Positions 1 through 10,449 of a stretch of DNA of 64,000 nt are shown in pieces (within the stretch, counting starts at the first letter, position 1; each line of letters opens with the position of its first letter). The position numbers were made by a program, and so were the translations under genes. The notes below the pieces were generated by a model. It had not been told where the DNA came from. It saw only the letters and a program-made list of their open reading frames with translations, and did no database searches. The DNA comes from Escallonia rubra (taxonomy: Eukaryota > Streptophyta > Magnoliopsida > Escalloniales > Escalloniaceae). The stretch spans positions 186,001 through 250,000 of the forward strand of contig JAVXUO010000170.1 in assembly GCA_033065855.1 (NCBI GenBank). Reading direction: 5' to 3'.

Positions 1-1000
1 TTAAAAGTCAAGGATAATATTAATGGAACAAAAGAGATATTATTAATTTGATGATACAGTGTATTGCTTTGCTGTTAGATTAGTCTAACCATTGTTAGGA
101 CACTGTTATAGCCGATAAACATTCACTACAATGGTGGAACAACCTCATCACTACTGACATGGTATCACACCCCAATCAAATTTTCACATTGGAGATCCTA
201 TTCTCCATCCTCGTCAGCACTAACATGCAACTATGAAGGGGATTGAGGCGGCACCATCAGCAACGACACTTGAAAATCCTTGGTCGAAATCTGTATCGAG
301 CGACGTGCAAAGAGAAAAAGACAAGTATGTGATGACAACAATCTAATCGAGAGGCATCAACTAGAAAATATGACCGTGGATACCGGTCCGAATGATGGCG
401 ACATATCCATCTATCAGATCTTTTTGGAGGCAGCAACAACCATTAATTCTGACCTCTGACACCGCGGAGTTAGTCAGTTTTTCAAATTCGTACCCCTACT
501 TGCTTTGATCAATCGACGATGTATCCCTCACTCAGTTCGTTGCGTTTTGCAAGGGAGTTGCAATTTTGACGTTATACATGTGAGACTCGAGTTGGCATTT
601 TGGTTATCATAATTAAGAGTAATTTTGTTCAATTCCACTAGATTGTTATTGCCCGTCAGTGCTGACGATACTGTATCATAGATATAATTATAAGCAATAT
701 TTTCTCGTTATAATTGACTGATGAACAATTATACCAAACAATACAACAGCTGCAATTTATGTTCATTTAAGTGAGAGAAGTATTCCTTAATCTCTACTAA
801 CCAAAAAAGAAATATTCTTAGAACTTTTTGCGACAAAAATTTGGTGATTATTGACTGTGATTTAACGAAGGACCACTTGCTTATCACGAGGTCTCTAGAA
901 CCACTAATACGACGCCAAGTGGACACAGGATACAATCTTTTATTAACCGAACCACCTAAATTACCGACATAGGAGGCACCGAACATTTCCGTCAACGAAC
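1..1000. other. Intergenic, nothing recognised
   Basis: I see no convincing coding sequence, RNA gene or terminal-repeat element here. Open frames are short and none resembles a known domain. A minus-strand frame over 729-1121 has no ATG at its upstream end and overlaps the probable 5' leader of the downstream RING gene, so I do not call it. Confidence 0.5.
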
Positions 1001-1039
1001 CCTCTCGATTTTCAGTTAGCCAAATAGCGGACTCTGCAA

Positions 1040-2903
1040 CCCTCGATTTTGACTTCCGGTCTACCGGTCGGTCGACGCTCGATCCGCCTTCCGCCGCCGC
1101 TCGATCTCCATCATCTGACAACCGGTAATTTTCATTTTCAAATGGTTTACTTCCTGTTATGTTATGAAATGGCGTTCTTGCCTCCTTGAATTACGTATTT
1201 TTGTCTCAAAATTCATTTCCCTTTGCATCAGATCTTAGCAGTTTTGTCGTTGGTCGATTGTTTTGCCACGGTTTTACGATTTTTGTGCACTTCGACTTTT
1301 TGAAGTCCTAGAATAGGAAATGAAGGCGTAAACGTTGAATTCGTTCTTGTTTTAGATTCATATGCCGAATATTAGTATTTAATCTGTAGTCTACTTAGAA
1401 AATTTTTAGAAGTTGTTTGCCAGTTTTTTTAGGAGAGAAAAGAAAGGAAAGTGGCTCCTTTTCTCCAATTTTTTTTAGTTTGTGAGTTTTTTAAGGAGAG
1501 AAAAGAGAGGAATGTTTGAGTCTCTTTTGTCTCTAAATCTTTCCTCCCAAAATTGGGAAGAAATAGAGAGAAAAGAAACTCTCATAACTAATATTTTAAT
1601 AATGCCCATATTACCCTTGAGATTACGATGAGTGAATTTATAATGACTTTTAGGTCTTAGGGCTTCTTACAAAAACCTATCATACAATTTATTACGAACA
1701 AACAGAAGAAGTGACATAAGTGGTGGTTAGCTCCATCTCCTGCAATCTCAGGTTAGAATCCCGAAAAGCCGAGGGCTTTATTTGGTTGTCCACCTGAGAG
1801 GTTCAAGCTTATGTTAGAAAAAAATGATGAGAGAGGTTCAAATTGTTGCTGATAGGATATTTGGGTGTTAGAGTTGACTCATGACTGATTGTTATGCTTT
1901 TGTTTTGACATCAATTAGATTTGGATGATTGGATGTTTGTAGTTAACTCATGGTTAATTTGTGTGTTTTTTTATTATGGTATTGATCGGTGATGTGAGAC
2001 TTATCATATCATTATGGTATAAACTTTATGTGATGTCCTTGATGACCAATTCTTTTCCCCGTCTGAATTACGTTACTTTAAAGTCTTTGTTTGAACTAGC
2101 ACACTGTTGTATAATGGTATATATGTAATTTGTATCTTTTCTTCTGAACTCGCAAAGAAAGTAAAGCAATCCTTTTTTACTTTAACTCACAAACAAGTGG
2201 AAGGAAAAGTGTATTTTCTTCTCTTCCTTTCTTTTCTTTTTTCTCCTCTCAAAACTCACAAACAAGCTAGGAAATCCACCCCCCCCCACACACACACACA
2301 AACACAACCCAACTCTTCTGTTCCGACGTCTGCGAATTTCTTGAAAAGATTTAGTGCATATAAACATTGAAATGAACGCAAATATGACTAAAAGTATGGT
2401 TTTGAAAGATTAAAGTCAACATTTTCGTGTACTAACTCTAAGCTTATGAATTCTCTGAAAGTCAAAGGGGAAAAATCAGCGGAATGGGGGGAGTAGAAAT
2501 TTGAAACAGTGGGAGTTCTAGTTTTTAGAATATAGTTGCCTTTGTAAGTTATATAGCTTTTGCAATTACTGTTTGTGTTCAGGTGCTCGACTCTTATCAT
2601 AGAAATTCATGAAAAGCCAAATTGGGACAAATCACGAAATGGATGGAGCATTAATTCTGAGAGATGTTGTTTTATTTAGCTGAATAGTTTCTATATCTTA
2701 GATTGGATGACTACAAAAACTGGTACTTTATGTATTGAACAGTCTAGGTTTTGGATCTTTGATTAGGTATGACTTCATACTTCAAATACATTTTTATAAG
2801 TATTGGGACAATCTCGTTATGTCGAAGTTGTTGGTGTTTATGGTTTATCTATTATATTTGGATCCAGCAAATTTTCTGAATTTATACTGCCTGTTAAATG
2901 TAG
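1040..2903 (+). promoter_or_regulatory. Probable 5'-UTR exon and leader intron of the RMA gene
   Basis: A C-rich leader-like stretch runs to about 1124 and ends in a plausible donor, CCG/GTAATT, with GT at 1125-1126. The coding exon downstream is preceded by an AG at 2902-2903, with another AG at 2911-2912. This fits a leader intron of about 1.8 kb, which is common for plant RING genes. Inside the intron are TC-rich and GA-rich runs around 1430-1580 and 2220-2270, a short CA-repeat near 2285-2300, and a possible tRNA-derived SINE relic near 1720-1800. The transcription start is inferred. Confidence 0.4.
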
Positions 2904-2933
2904 GATTTATAGACAAGTGTTTCGCGATTGAAT

Positions 2934-3629
2934 ATGGGAGGTGGGTTTGCGGAACCAGGAAATATGCCATCTGAAAGCTCTTTCTGCTCAAGTAGCAATG
3001 GTGGCAACAATGACGCCAGTGATTTTGACTGCAATATTTGCCTTGATTTGGCCCAAGATCCGATTGTAACCCTCTGTGGCCACCTCTATTGCTGGCCTTG
3101 CCTTTACAAATGGCTTTACCTTCATTCAAGTTTGAAGGAATGCCCGGTTTGTAAGGCCTTTATTGAGGAGGCGAAATTGGTTCCTCTATATGGCCGGGGA
3201 AAGAACTCAACAGACCCGAGGTCTAAACCGATTCATGGGGTGGAGATTCCAAGTCGTCCAGCTGGGCAGAGACCAGAAACGGCTCCTCCGCGTCAGCCAA
3301 ATATTTTTGCGCCGCATGGTTTTGGATTTATGGGGGGCTTGGGGGGTATTTCACCGACAACTACCGCGAGGTTGGGGAACTTCACGTTTTCTGCCGCAGT
3401 TGGTGGTCTCATTCCGTCATTGTTTAATATTCATATGCATGGATTCCCTGATGCTACCATGTATGGACCAGCCGCTGGGTTTCCCTATGGGTTGTCTAAT
3501 ACATTTCATGGTGGCCATGCCCATGGATTCCCTCAGCCTACGAGTCAACAGCAGCAGGCAGATTTCTCTTTGAAGGTTTTGCTTTTGGTAATTGTTTTCG
3601 CTGCACTCGTGGCGCTGCTTTGGACATAA
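2934..3629 (+). CDS. RMA: RMA-type RING finger E3 ubiquitin ligase, membrane-anchored
   Basis: This encodes a 231-residue protein in one exon. I start it at the ATG at 2934 because the longer open frame begins with TTG at 2928. A C3HC4 RING lies at residues 33-73, with Cys33, Cys36, Cys48, His50, Cys53, Cys56, Cys70 and Cys73. The context [15 protein letters not shown] is diagnostic of the RNF5/RMA family. A Gly/Pro/His-rich middle follows, and the extreme C-terminus (about 214-229) is a hydrophobic tail anchor. RMA proteins are small ER-membrane ubiquitin ligases; known plant members promote aquaporin degradation or ER quality control. Length and architecture match the family and nothing looks broken. 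The substrate cannot be inferred from sequence. Confidence 0.93.
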   Translation: MGGGFAEPGNMPSESSFCSSSNGGNNDASDFDCNICLDLAQDPIVTLCGHLYCWPCLYKWLYLHSSLKECPVCKAFIEEAKLVPLYGRGKNSTDPRSKPIHGVEIPSRPAGQRPETAPPRQPNIFAPHGFGFMGGLGGISPTTTARLGNFTFSAAVGGLIPSLFNIHMHGFPDATMYGPAAGFPYGLSNTFHGGHAHGFPQPTSQQQQADFSLKVLLLVIVFAALVALLWT

Positions 3630-5240
3630 GGTATATCTGTAACCTGAACTCAATATCTGGTGGATGTCTAGGAAATTCGATCTTATTGTCTCGTTAATCT
3701 CTCAGGTTATTTAAGCGTCATATATCATCTTACGATTTGTCTATACTGATGGAATGGCAAATGTTTATTCATCAGAACGTGTGTAGGCTATATTATCTCG
3801 TCAGGATTTTAAATCTCAATGTTTTGTAATTTTGCTGAAAGACCCCTGCTTCCCTCAGTCTCTGTGTTTGTGTATCTCTGGCCCCCTGTACATTGGTATG
3901 GCAAAAGATGGTGGATACTAATGGCAGTCAAACCAGGTGTTCCATCTTTTTTCAGTCAAAATAGCTTACAGTTTCATGGGTTTTTTATATTTTACGTAAG
4001 CTCATGATTTTTTACATCTATTTACATACAAGCTCTTCACATTGGATAGGTTCCCCCAATAATTTTAGTGTTTATTCACTCTGCCCCGTCTTTTTTTTTT
4101 TGTATTCTTCAGTTGAACTGCTTGACAATAACTCATTTGAATATATCGGAAGGGTCCATTAGCTTCCATCTGAAGATTGGGTTCGACGGCCCCTCCCCCC
4201 ATCACGTGTCCAACCTCCTTAAAAAAATCACCACCCTCAGACCTAAACTGGTACCGATTTACCATTTGGCGGTCATAATGTAGTTTCCGCTCTGACGAAG
4301 TGGAAACTTCTGCCTTGGCTGGAGTTCCCACCTGAACTGACGGAGTTGTCGAATCGCCCAATGCATGGTGAAATTTGATGCAAGATGGAAGTGGTTTCTC
4401 AATGAGAAGAGGGATAAATGATTGCGCTCTCTCCTAAAAGTGACTTATGGTCCTTAAATCAGCAAGTCGTTTTTCAAAAGTTTTGGCTTGAAGTAAGGTT
4501 GATTAGGAAAATAATTTGGGTAAATTACACTTGCACCCCCCAGTTTTTGGGATTATTACACTCGCTACCCCTCACATGTTAGAATCTACATTCACACTCC
4601 TGACCGTTAGTTTTTTGTTAGAGTCGCGAGTTCTCTGACTGAAGTGACCTAAAGATGTTTTATATGTGCATCAAATTTTTGACTTACAACAAATATTTTC
4701 TTTTTTCCAGTCATCTCTCCCCATCCCCTAACACATGCAACAGAAAAGAGAGATAAGATTATGTTACATATCTTAAAAATTTGCAAAGTATGCAGTAAAT
4801 GAGAAATCTAGAATAATTCTGGTCATAAAAAACTTGAGTCTATCAGCAAGTTTGAAAAGGATTAAGAGCTACTTGGCCATTGTGTTCGTCATTTCACTTC
4901 TATGGAACGTACAGTATAGCTCATAACGTAGGAAAGTGTAGTTTAACGTTTGAAGTTTTGGTGGCAGATTAATGCTTGACAGTTATATAGTCACGTATAG
5001 AGTGAACTTTTTAACCACAAAGTCGTATTGGTCAAAAGTTGTTTTTGACCCTTAAATGTTAGTGGTTTAGTTGTGTTCATTTCAGCTCTAGTCTAACTTA
5101 TCTACGGAAAAGCATTAGTGGTTTATGTTTAGGTTCTTGTATTATTTAGGTCCTCCTGAAGTTTGTTAAGAGTGGCATGCACAGACAGACATTTCTCATA
5201 TTAGACCGAATTTCGGTTGGGGATCAAATATATAATCTGC
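3630..5240. other. 3' region of the RMA gene and intergenic DNA
   Basis: The first few hundred bases are probably the 3' UTR of the RING gene. Around 4530-4660 is a stretch of the dispersed type often seen in plant spacers (a run beginning TAAATTACACTTGCACCCCC), which I cannot classify. A minus-strand open frame over 4065-4361 has no ATG at its upstream end and no recognisable domain. Confidence 0.4.
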
Positions 5241-5287
5241 CGTGTTTACACAATTTTTGTACCAAGTTGATGGGAAAATAGTATAGG

Positions 5288-5521
5288 ATGGCAGTGAGTC
5301 CAATTATGCTGCATAGTTTGAATGTGGACAGGTATATGAATGCTTGGGGGATGAGCAGCCACATAAGGAAAAAGAGAATAAGAATTGAGGATATTCGCAT
5401 GACTGAGGGGCAGCTCCAGCTTGAAGAGGAGATGCGGGAGTATCTGCAATGGTTTGGACATCTTTTCTTGCCTTCCTCCCCTTCTCGTGAGGTTCAGAAA
5501 ATTAGCTTTTACAAACTCTAG
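5288..5521 (+). pseudogene. LINE reverse-transcriptase C-terminal relic
   Basis: This short frame carries the order of motifs found at the end of plant LINE reverse transcriptases: an N-V-x-R-x-M-x-x-W-x-M segment, then R-x-R-x-E-D-I, then E-E-M-R-E-x-L-x-W-F-G-H. In intact relatives these read roughly as RMLRWMCGHTRKDRIRNEDI followed by KMRENRLRWFGHV. Only this tail is preserved; no catalytic YADD region is visible upstream. It is best read as a truncated, decayed LINE copy. Confidence 0.6.
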
Positions 5522-7658
5522 TTATGAACTTAGAAGATGTGGATTTAGGTTTGTGAGGTATGGATAGCGGAAGGAATTAAAGACTGGTGCAGGAAACACC
5601 AGATAAAATGAATCCCCAATTTCAATAAGTTGGTACATGTGGGTACGGAAATTAAATATGCGGATCCATGCTGGAAGCGTTTACTTGGTCTCGTGGAATT
5701 CAAGAGTACACTTGAGTGCCACTGGTCGTGTGATTAAGGTTAAATATGTGCAAGAGGTGCAGAATGGTTCTTTGTGGGATGACTAGTTAAGCCAGGCCTC
5801 TTTAAAACCTTAGTAAAGTTGCCAACACATATATGAGTTTACAACTGGAGTCAGCACATAAACAATCACCAAGCCTTCTCCTTGCTTGCCCAATCGAAGC
5901 GCTAAAACACTAAACTTTACACTCTTTTTTAAGTCCCTTCCCAAACTCCGGACTTCTCCGTGGTATGTGGAGTATGTGTTTGTGGGAGTTTTATTGCACC
6001 GAACAATGGAATAGTGGTATGGCTGGGCCCAGGGCAGTAAATTTTTGTTCTGAAGAATTAGGGTAAGCCGGGGTATGGCCACCATAGTTTAAAGTGCTTG
6101 TTTATCACCATGTGCATGCACGTGGAAGGCGAAGAGTTCAGACGGGGTCATAAAATGCAAGTTATACATGGTGTTTTAGATGGTAATGTAGATTAGGCCC
6201 ATTCAGTGGTTTCGGATTTAATGGTGCCAGCTTCTTTTGTTCTGTATTTGACTTCTTCCACCTGGCAGGTGCTTCCCTTGCAAGGCTCTACCACTTCGTC
6301 GCATATATTAACTTGATGAAGTCGGTCATTCTTGGTCTAAATTGCTCAGTCCTGTGCTTGGAAAGGCAGTTTACTGTGACAGTGCAAGCTTTTCATTCTG
6401 TTGACCAGTTTTATTATAGCTGATTTTCTTTCCTTTTCAAGGTTCTACTTGCGCATTCTTCTCCTGAGTTGTTGAGGGTAAGCATGTGCTCTGGGCGGGG
6501 TAGGGGAGGCGGGCAGGGGAGGGGGGGTGCAACTTAAGAGTGACATGATTTGATCCAAGTGCTTTAGCAATTTTTTTCGAGGGAGCCACTATTATACTTC
6601 TATAAATTTAGTGGCTAGCCCGAGATGACTTAGATGGTCCTTGCATATCTAGAAAAACAAGTAGTATTTGTTTTACGTATTCCGAGCTACATTTTTTACC
6701 TAGCCTTCTCGTTTTGGCATCGTCACTATGAAGAGTATGTTATCACCCTATTGAAGTCCCTTAGTTTCTTTTATAAGTTGGGAGGTGATCCATTTATCTT
6801 AACCTTTTGCCCTCCTCAAGGAAAAAAATTGGTAGGTGAGTTTCTGATTGAAGGAGTTAGATATTGCTTAGACGTGGAGTGACATTGTATTCAAAGGCTA
6901 GTTTCTGAAGTAAATCTAATAGCCAGGCCTTTTAGGTGTGTTAGTGTGTAATTGCCAACTTATTCCACAGAACAGCCTCTAGGAATTTCAGCGTCATTTG
7001 TTAATCAGATTTTGCGCTGTGATCTTCGTCGTCCTATGGATAACATCAATGATACTGGTTGAGTGGTTGTAATGGTTGGCAACGATGCCGGCATGTTTAC
7101 TGTGATGGCTGCAGAATCAGAAAAAGATCTCATTTTGGTGATGGTGGTTTGGCGAAGGGGGTGGGAAACCGAGGTGGTGTTGCTTGCTAATGGAGGTGGG
7201 TTAGGGTGCGCATTGAGACAGAGATGATCAGAGTAAGTTATCTTTTTGCCCTTTTAGATACAAAAGACGTTCAAGAAATTAGAGAGTTCGTCGCAATTGG
7301 TGTTGGGTTTAAAAATTGAAACTTCAGATCCTCGCACACATGACCCTAAGCTACGAAGTTTTGTGGGCTATTGATCCTTTACCATAAGACAAGTTTGGAG
7401 GACATACAGAAAGGAGTCACTGTTGATGTGGTCGGCTCCATATGTTCTTTTTTTTTTTGATTCAAAGGCTCCATATGTTCTTCACCCAATTATTCTGTCC
7501 AACTTTGTAGACCCGAGAGCTGCACTAATCGTGGTTTCCATAGTTCCAGGACCACGTGACAACTGTAGAAGTTTGGCCACTGAAAATAGACAGTAACATC
7601 AGTGATTTGACTAATTTTTAGAAAGGACACCAAGTTGGAGTAGCCCTTTGCAAAACTT
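5522..7658. other. Intergenic with short coding-like scraps
   Basis: There is no gene I can support. Short open stretches occur, for example about 44 codons ending at a TAG near 5785 and a GC-richer patch at 7080-7240. None has a recognisable domain or clear splice signals. A guanine-rich patch lies near 6490-6530. These could be remnants of one decayed gene split by the transposons that follow, but I cannot show that. Confidence 0.35.
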
Positions 7659-8297
7659 GCTGATATTAGGGGTGCGCATCAAACCGTTCAAACCGATCCG
7701 AACCATTCAAACCGATCAAACCGAACCAATCCAATTCGAACCGTCCAAAGATCTTAACGGTTTGGTTTCACATTTTCTAAACTGACCTTGGTTCGGTTTG
7801 GTTCACGGTTCACATTTTTAAAATCGATTCTAAATCGAACTGAATAGACCTATGATATGTTAATATATTTTTAGTAACATTCTTGTGATAATTACACATA
7901 TAGGGTACTAAGCAAATCTAAATAAACAAATCTTAAAAGTTAAAAGAAACGAAAATATTAACAACACTTAGAACACAAAAAATTTGTGGCCAATATCTGA
8001 TTTATATTTACTCATTCTTTCTCATTCATTAATGGGAACTTACATATCGAATGAAACAAGATTATATGCAATTTAGAAAAAAATATAACTTCAATTAATA
8101 GTGTGCAAAAAAATAACGTCTTTAAGTGGGCAAACCGATCCAAACCGACTAAGCCGAACCGTTTAAACCGACCAAACCGAACCGTCCAAACCGATTGTGT
8201 TTGGTTTGGTTTGGTTTATAATTTTTCAAACCGACGGGTAACGGTTCGGTTTGCGGTTTGACCCCCAAACCGAATCGTGCTCACCCCTAGTTGATAT
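7659..8297. mobile_element. hAT-type miniature element with 8-bp target duplication
   Basis: A 623-bp element (7667-8289) starts TAGGGGTGCGCA and ends TGCTCACCCCTA, giving terminal inverted repeats. It is flanked by GCTGATAT (7659-7666) and GTTGATAT (8290-8297), an 8-bp target duplication with one mismatch. Subterminal regions are packed with AACCG and CGGTT motifs in both orientations, and the middle is AT-rich with no coding capacity. Eight-base duplications and this terminal sequence fit non-autonomous hAT elements. The single mismatch in the duplication and its diverged ends suggest it is not recent. Confidence 0.85.
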
Positions 8298-8331
8298 GCC
8301 AAAGTTCTGCTGGAGAGGGCAGAACTTCTAA

Positions 8332-8617
8332 GAGTTTTTTTTCTTAAATAATACTGTTTTAAAATTTAATTATCAATTTACTTCATTTTGAAACTTATTT
8401 ACTCGCATATCACACTTTTGAAAGTCGCGGTTTGAAATCACGATTTTAAAATAGAAATCACGATTTGAAACGACGACTTCTAGTAGAAAACGTGGTTCTA
8501 AACCGTGATTTTTATTTTAAAGCCGTGGTTTCAAATAACGATTTTAAAAAATGTAATATGCAGATAAATAAATTTTAAAATAGAATAGATTGATAATTAA
8601 GTTTTAAAACAGTACTC
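8332..8617. mobile_element. Palindromic Mutator-like miniature element, copy 1
   Basis: The segment is an imperfect long palindrome. The left arm begins GAGTTTTTTTTCTTAAATAA and includes TTATTTACTCGCATAT, followed by alternating AATCACGATTT and AAACGTGGTT motifs. The right arm repeats these in reverse complement. It is the same family as the element at 61847-62211, where a 9-bp target duplication is clear. Here the right terminus is not resolved, so I cannot give a target duplication. It lies only about 34 bp from the hAT element's right duplication. No coding capacity is seen. Confidence 0.65.
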
Positions 8618-9144
8618 TGCGGTGAATAAGCTTCTCTGCAGTTACATATTTAAGAGTCATTCTAATCCGACTCACAGCTACAGGGTTCTTATTGACCCTA
8701 TTTTTGTTTTATAAGGCTAGCTTTCTTAAGTCAACTTTTAAAAGTTTATTTTTATAAAATAAAATAAAGATACAAATCTTTACAGGGTGTACAAAAACAA
8801 ATACTTGCACAGCAACAATCTTGTCACCTGGCACTCCCAACGTAGGCAAACTGGCAAGGTTTATCAACTAGAGAGTGGCGAGTCCAAGTGGGTCGAGCAA
8901 CTATGTCTCAAGGAACAAATTCACAGTTTATCAAGTTCTCTTTAAAGCTTGTTTAGGAAAAAGTTTTAAGTTTGCAATACTGAAAAGAGCCGCATTTAAA
9001 CCATTGAGGTTTCGACCTACGTCAATATGTAGGGCTACTTGTGTACAAATTGAGAAGGGGATATTGACGTTTTTACTCACCGATCTACTTCATCCTCGAT
9101 TACCTGAATACTGAAAGCTATACTCCAATTTTGGAGTGACAAAG
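8618..9144. other. Intergenic, nothing recognised
   Basis: A plus-strand frame of about 79 codons at 8875-9114 shows no domain I recognise. I see no repeats with matching ends in this interval. Confidence 0.4.
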
Positions 9145-9309
9145 TTTATTGTGCATAACCCAAAGGGGTGGTGGAGATGGCAGGGGGCCTCGAGGAGTGA
9201 CCTCGAGATTCTGAGTTCGAATCCCAATACCGGCGGATTATATCTATGAATTGCAATTCTGACAAATTTTCCCATTAGGGAAATTTAAAGAATTTTTTTT
9301 TTATTGTGC
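9145..9309 (+). mobile_element. tRNA-derived SINE with 10-bp target duplication
   Basis: The 145-bp body (9155-9299) contains a pol III B-box-like GAGTTCGAATCCC near 9210 and an A-box-like GGTGGAGATGGCAGG near 9170, spaced as in tRNA-derived SINEs. It ends in a run of T, as several plant SINE families do. Both sides carry TTTATTGTGC (9145-9154 and 9300-9309), a perfect 10-bp target duplication. It needs LINE proteins in trans to move. The perfect duplication suggests modest age. Confidence 0.8.
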
Positions 9310-9396
9310 GATCAAATTGTACTCTACGTGAAGGACTTTGTACTTAAGTTGCTAATACCGCCATAACTGTTAAGTCATACATGCAAAAAGATGATA

Positions 9397-10449
9397 GCAT
9401 TTATTAGACCTGGCAAACGGGTCTACCCGCACGGGTACGGGTAATATCCGGACGGGTCCGGGTAAAAACGGATCGGATAAATTTTACCCGATTTTTTCCG
9501 GGTAGTCTTTTTATGGATCCGTACCCTACCCACACGGATCGGGTATTACCCGCGGGTAATGAGCAAATTTCCAATTAATTTTTTTAGTTTAGGCAGATTT
9601 TTTCTCTTCTTGCTTCTTTTGCCTCTTTAATTTTCAATATTACGTTAATTGTTAAATGCCTTAAAATCAATTACAACATCCATCTATATTCTATAGCACC
9701 ACCCACAAATTCACAATCCAAAATAATACAAATAAACCTTAAACAACTACATGAATCTATCTACAATCCAAAATAATACAATTAAACCTTAACACAAGTA
9801 CAAGATCACATGCAGAAATCCATTTAGCTTCTCAATCGACAGTCGATCTGTGACTGTGACCGAGAGAAATTCGAGTCTGCGACTGATTGAGGGTGAATAC
9901 TCAGAAGAGATTGGGTCACAGCGGCGGCAGCAGAGCAGGAAGGAGACGGTGGCGGCAGATCGGCGGCGGAGCTGGTCGAAGACATCTCCGGCGGATCTGC
10001 GGCGGAGCCGGTTGAAGACATCTCCGGCGGATCTACGGAGGAGCCGGTTGAAGACATCTGCGGCGGATCTGCGGCGTAGCTTGGTCGTTGATGGAGAGAA
10101 TGACGCCGTAGGAGAGAGAGCGTCGTCGATCGGGAGAGAGGGAGAGAGAAAGAGAGTGTGTTCAATGAAATAGGGGCGGCGCAAGAGAGGAGATAGAGAT
10201 TAGAGAATGAGGTAGGAGCGGCGCAAGAGAGGAGGCAGAGAATGAGTGAATGAACTGGAAACCCTAGCACTTTACTTATATAGCAGAAAAAAAACGGATA
10301 GCCGGGTAAACCGTATCCGACCCGGATAAACCCGAAAATGACGGGTCGGTTCGGGTACGGGTCTGATTTCGGCGGGTAATGAATATTGGTACCCGTACCC
10401 GGTATTTTGGCCCGGGTACGGTCTCATTTTTGCCAGGTCTAGCATTTAT
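9397..10449. mobile_element. hAT-like non-autonomous element, 1.04 kb, perfect 8-bp target duplication
   Basis: The element (9405-10441) has terminal inverted repeats TAGACCTGGCAAA at both ends. It is flanked by identical GCATTTAT at 9397-9404 and 10442-10449. Subterminal blocks are rich in CGGGTA and TACCCG motifs in both orientations. The interior has a GC-rich block (about 9850-10260) open in several frames. That block contains about three and a half 36-bp tandem units, which translate on the plus strand as the 12-residue repeat KTSPADLRRSRL. No transposase is visible. The open frames are probably by-products of the repeat rather than a gene. Confidence 0.85.
9990..10090. repeat. 36-bp GC-rich tandem repeat inside the hAT-like element
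   Basis: Successive units share GTTGAAGACATCTCCGGCGG with a 36-bp spacing. As the period is a multiple of three, every frame stays open, which explains the overlapping open frames on both strands. Confidence 0.8.

Noticed and set aside
729-1121. Minus-strand frame of 130 codons upstream of the RMA gene
   Set aside because: It has no ATG at its upstream end, overlaps the probable RMA leader and shows no domain.
9824-10270. Minus-strand 148-codon frame
   Set aside because: It lies inside the hAT-like element and stays open because of 36-bp repeats and biased composition.
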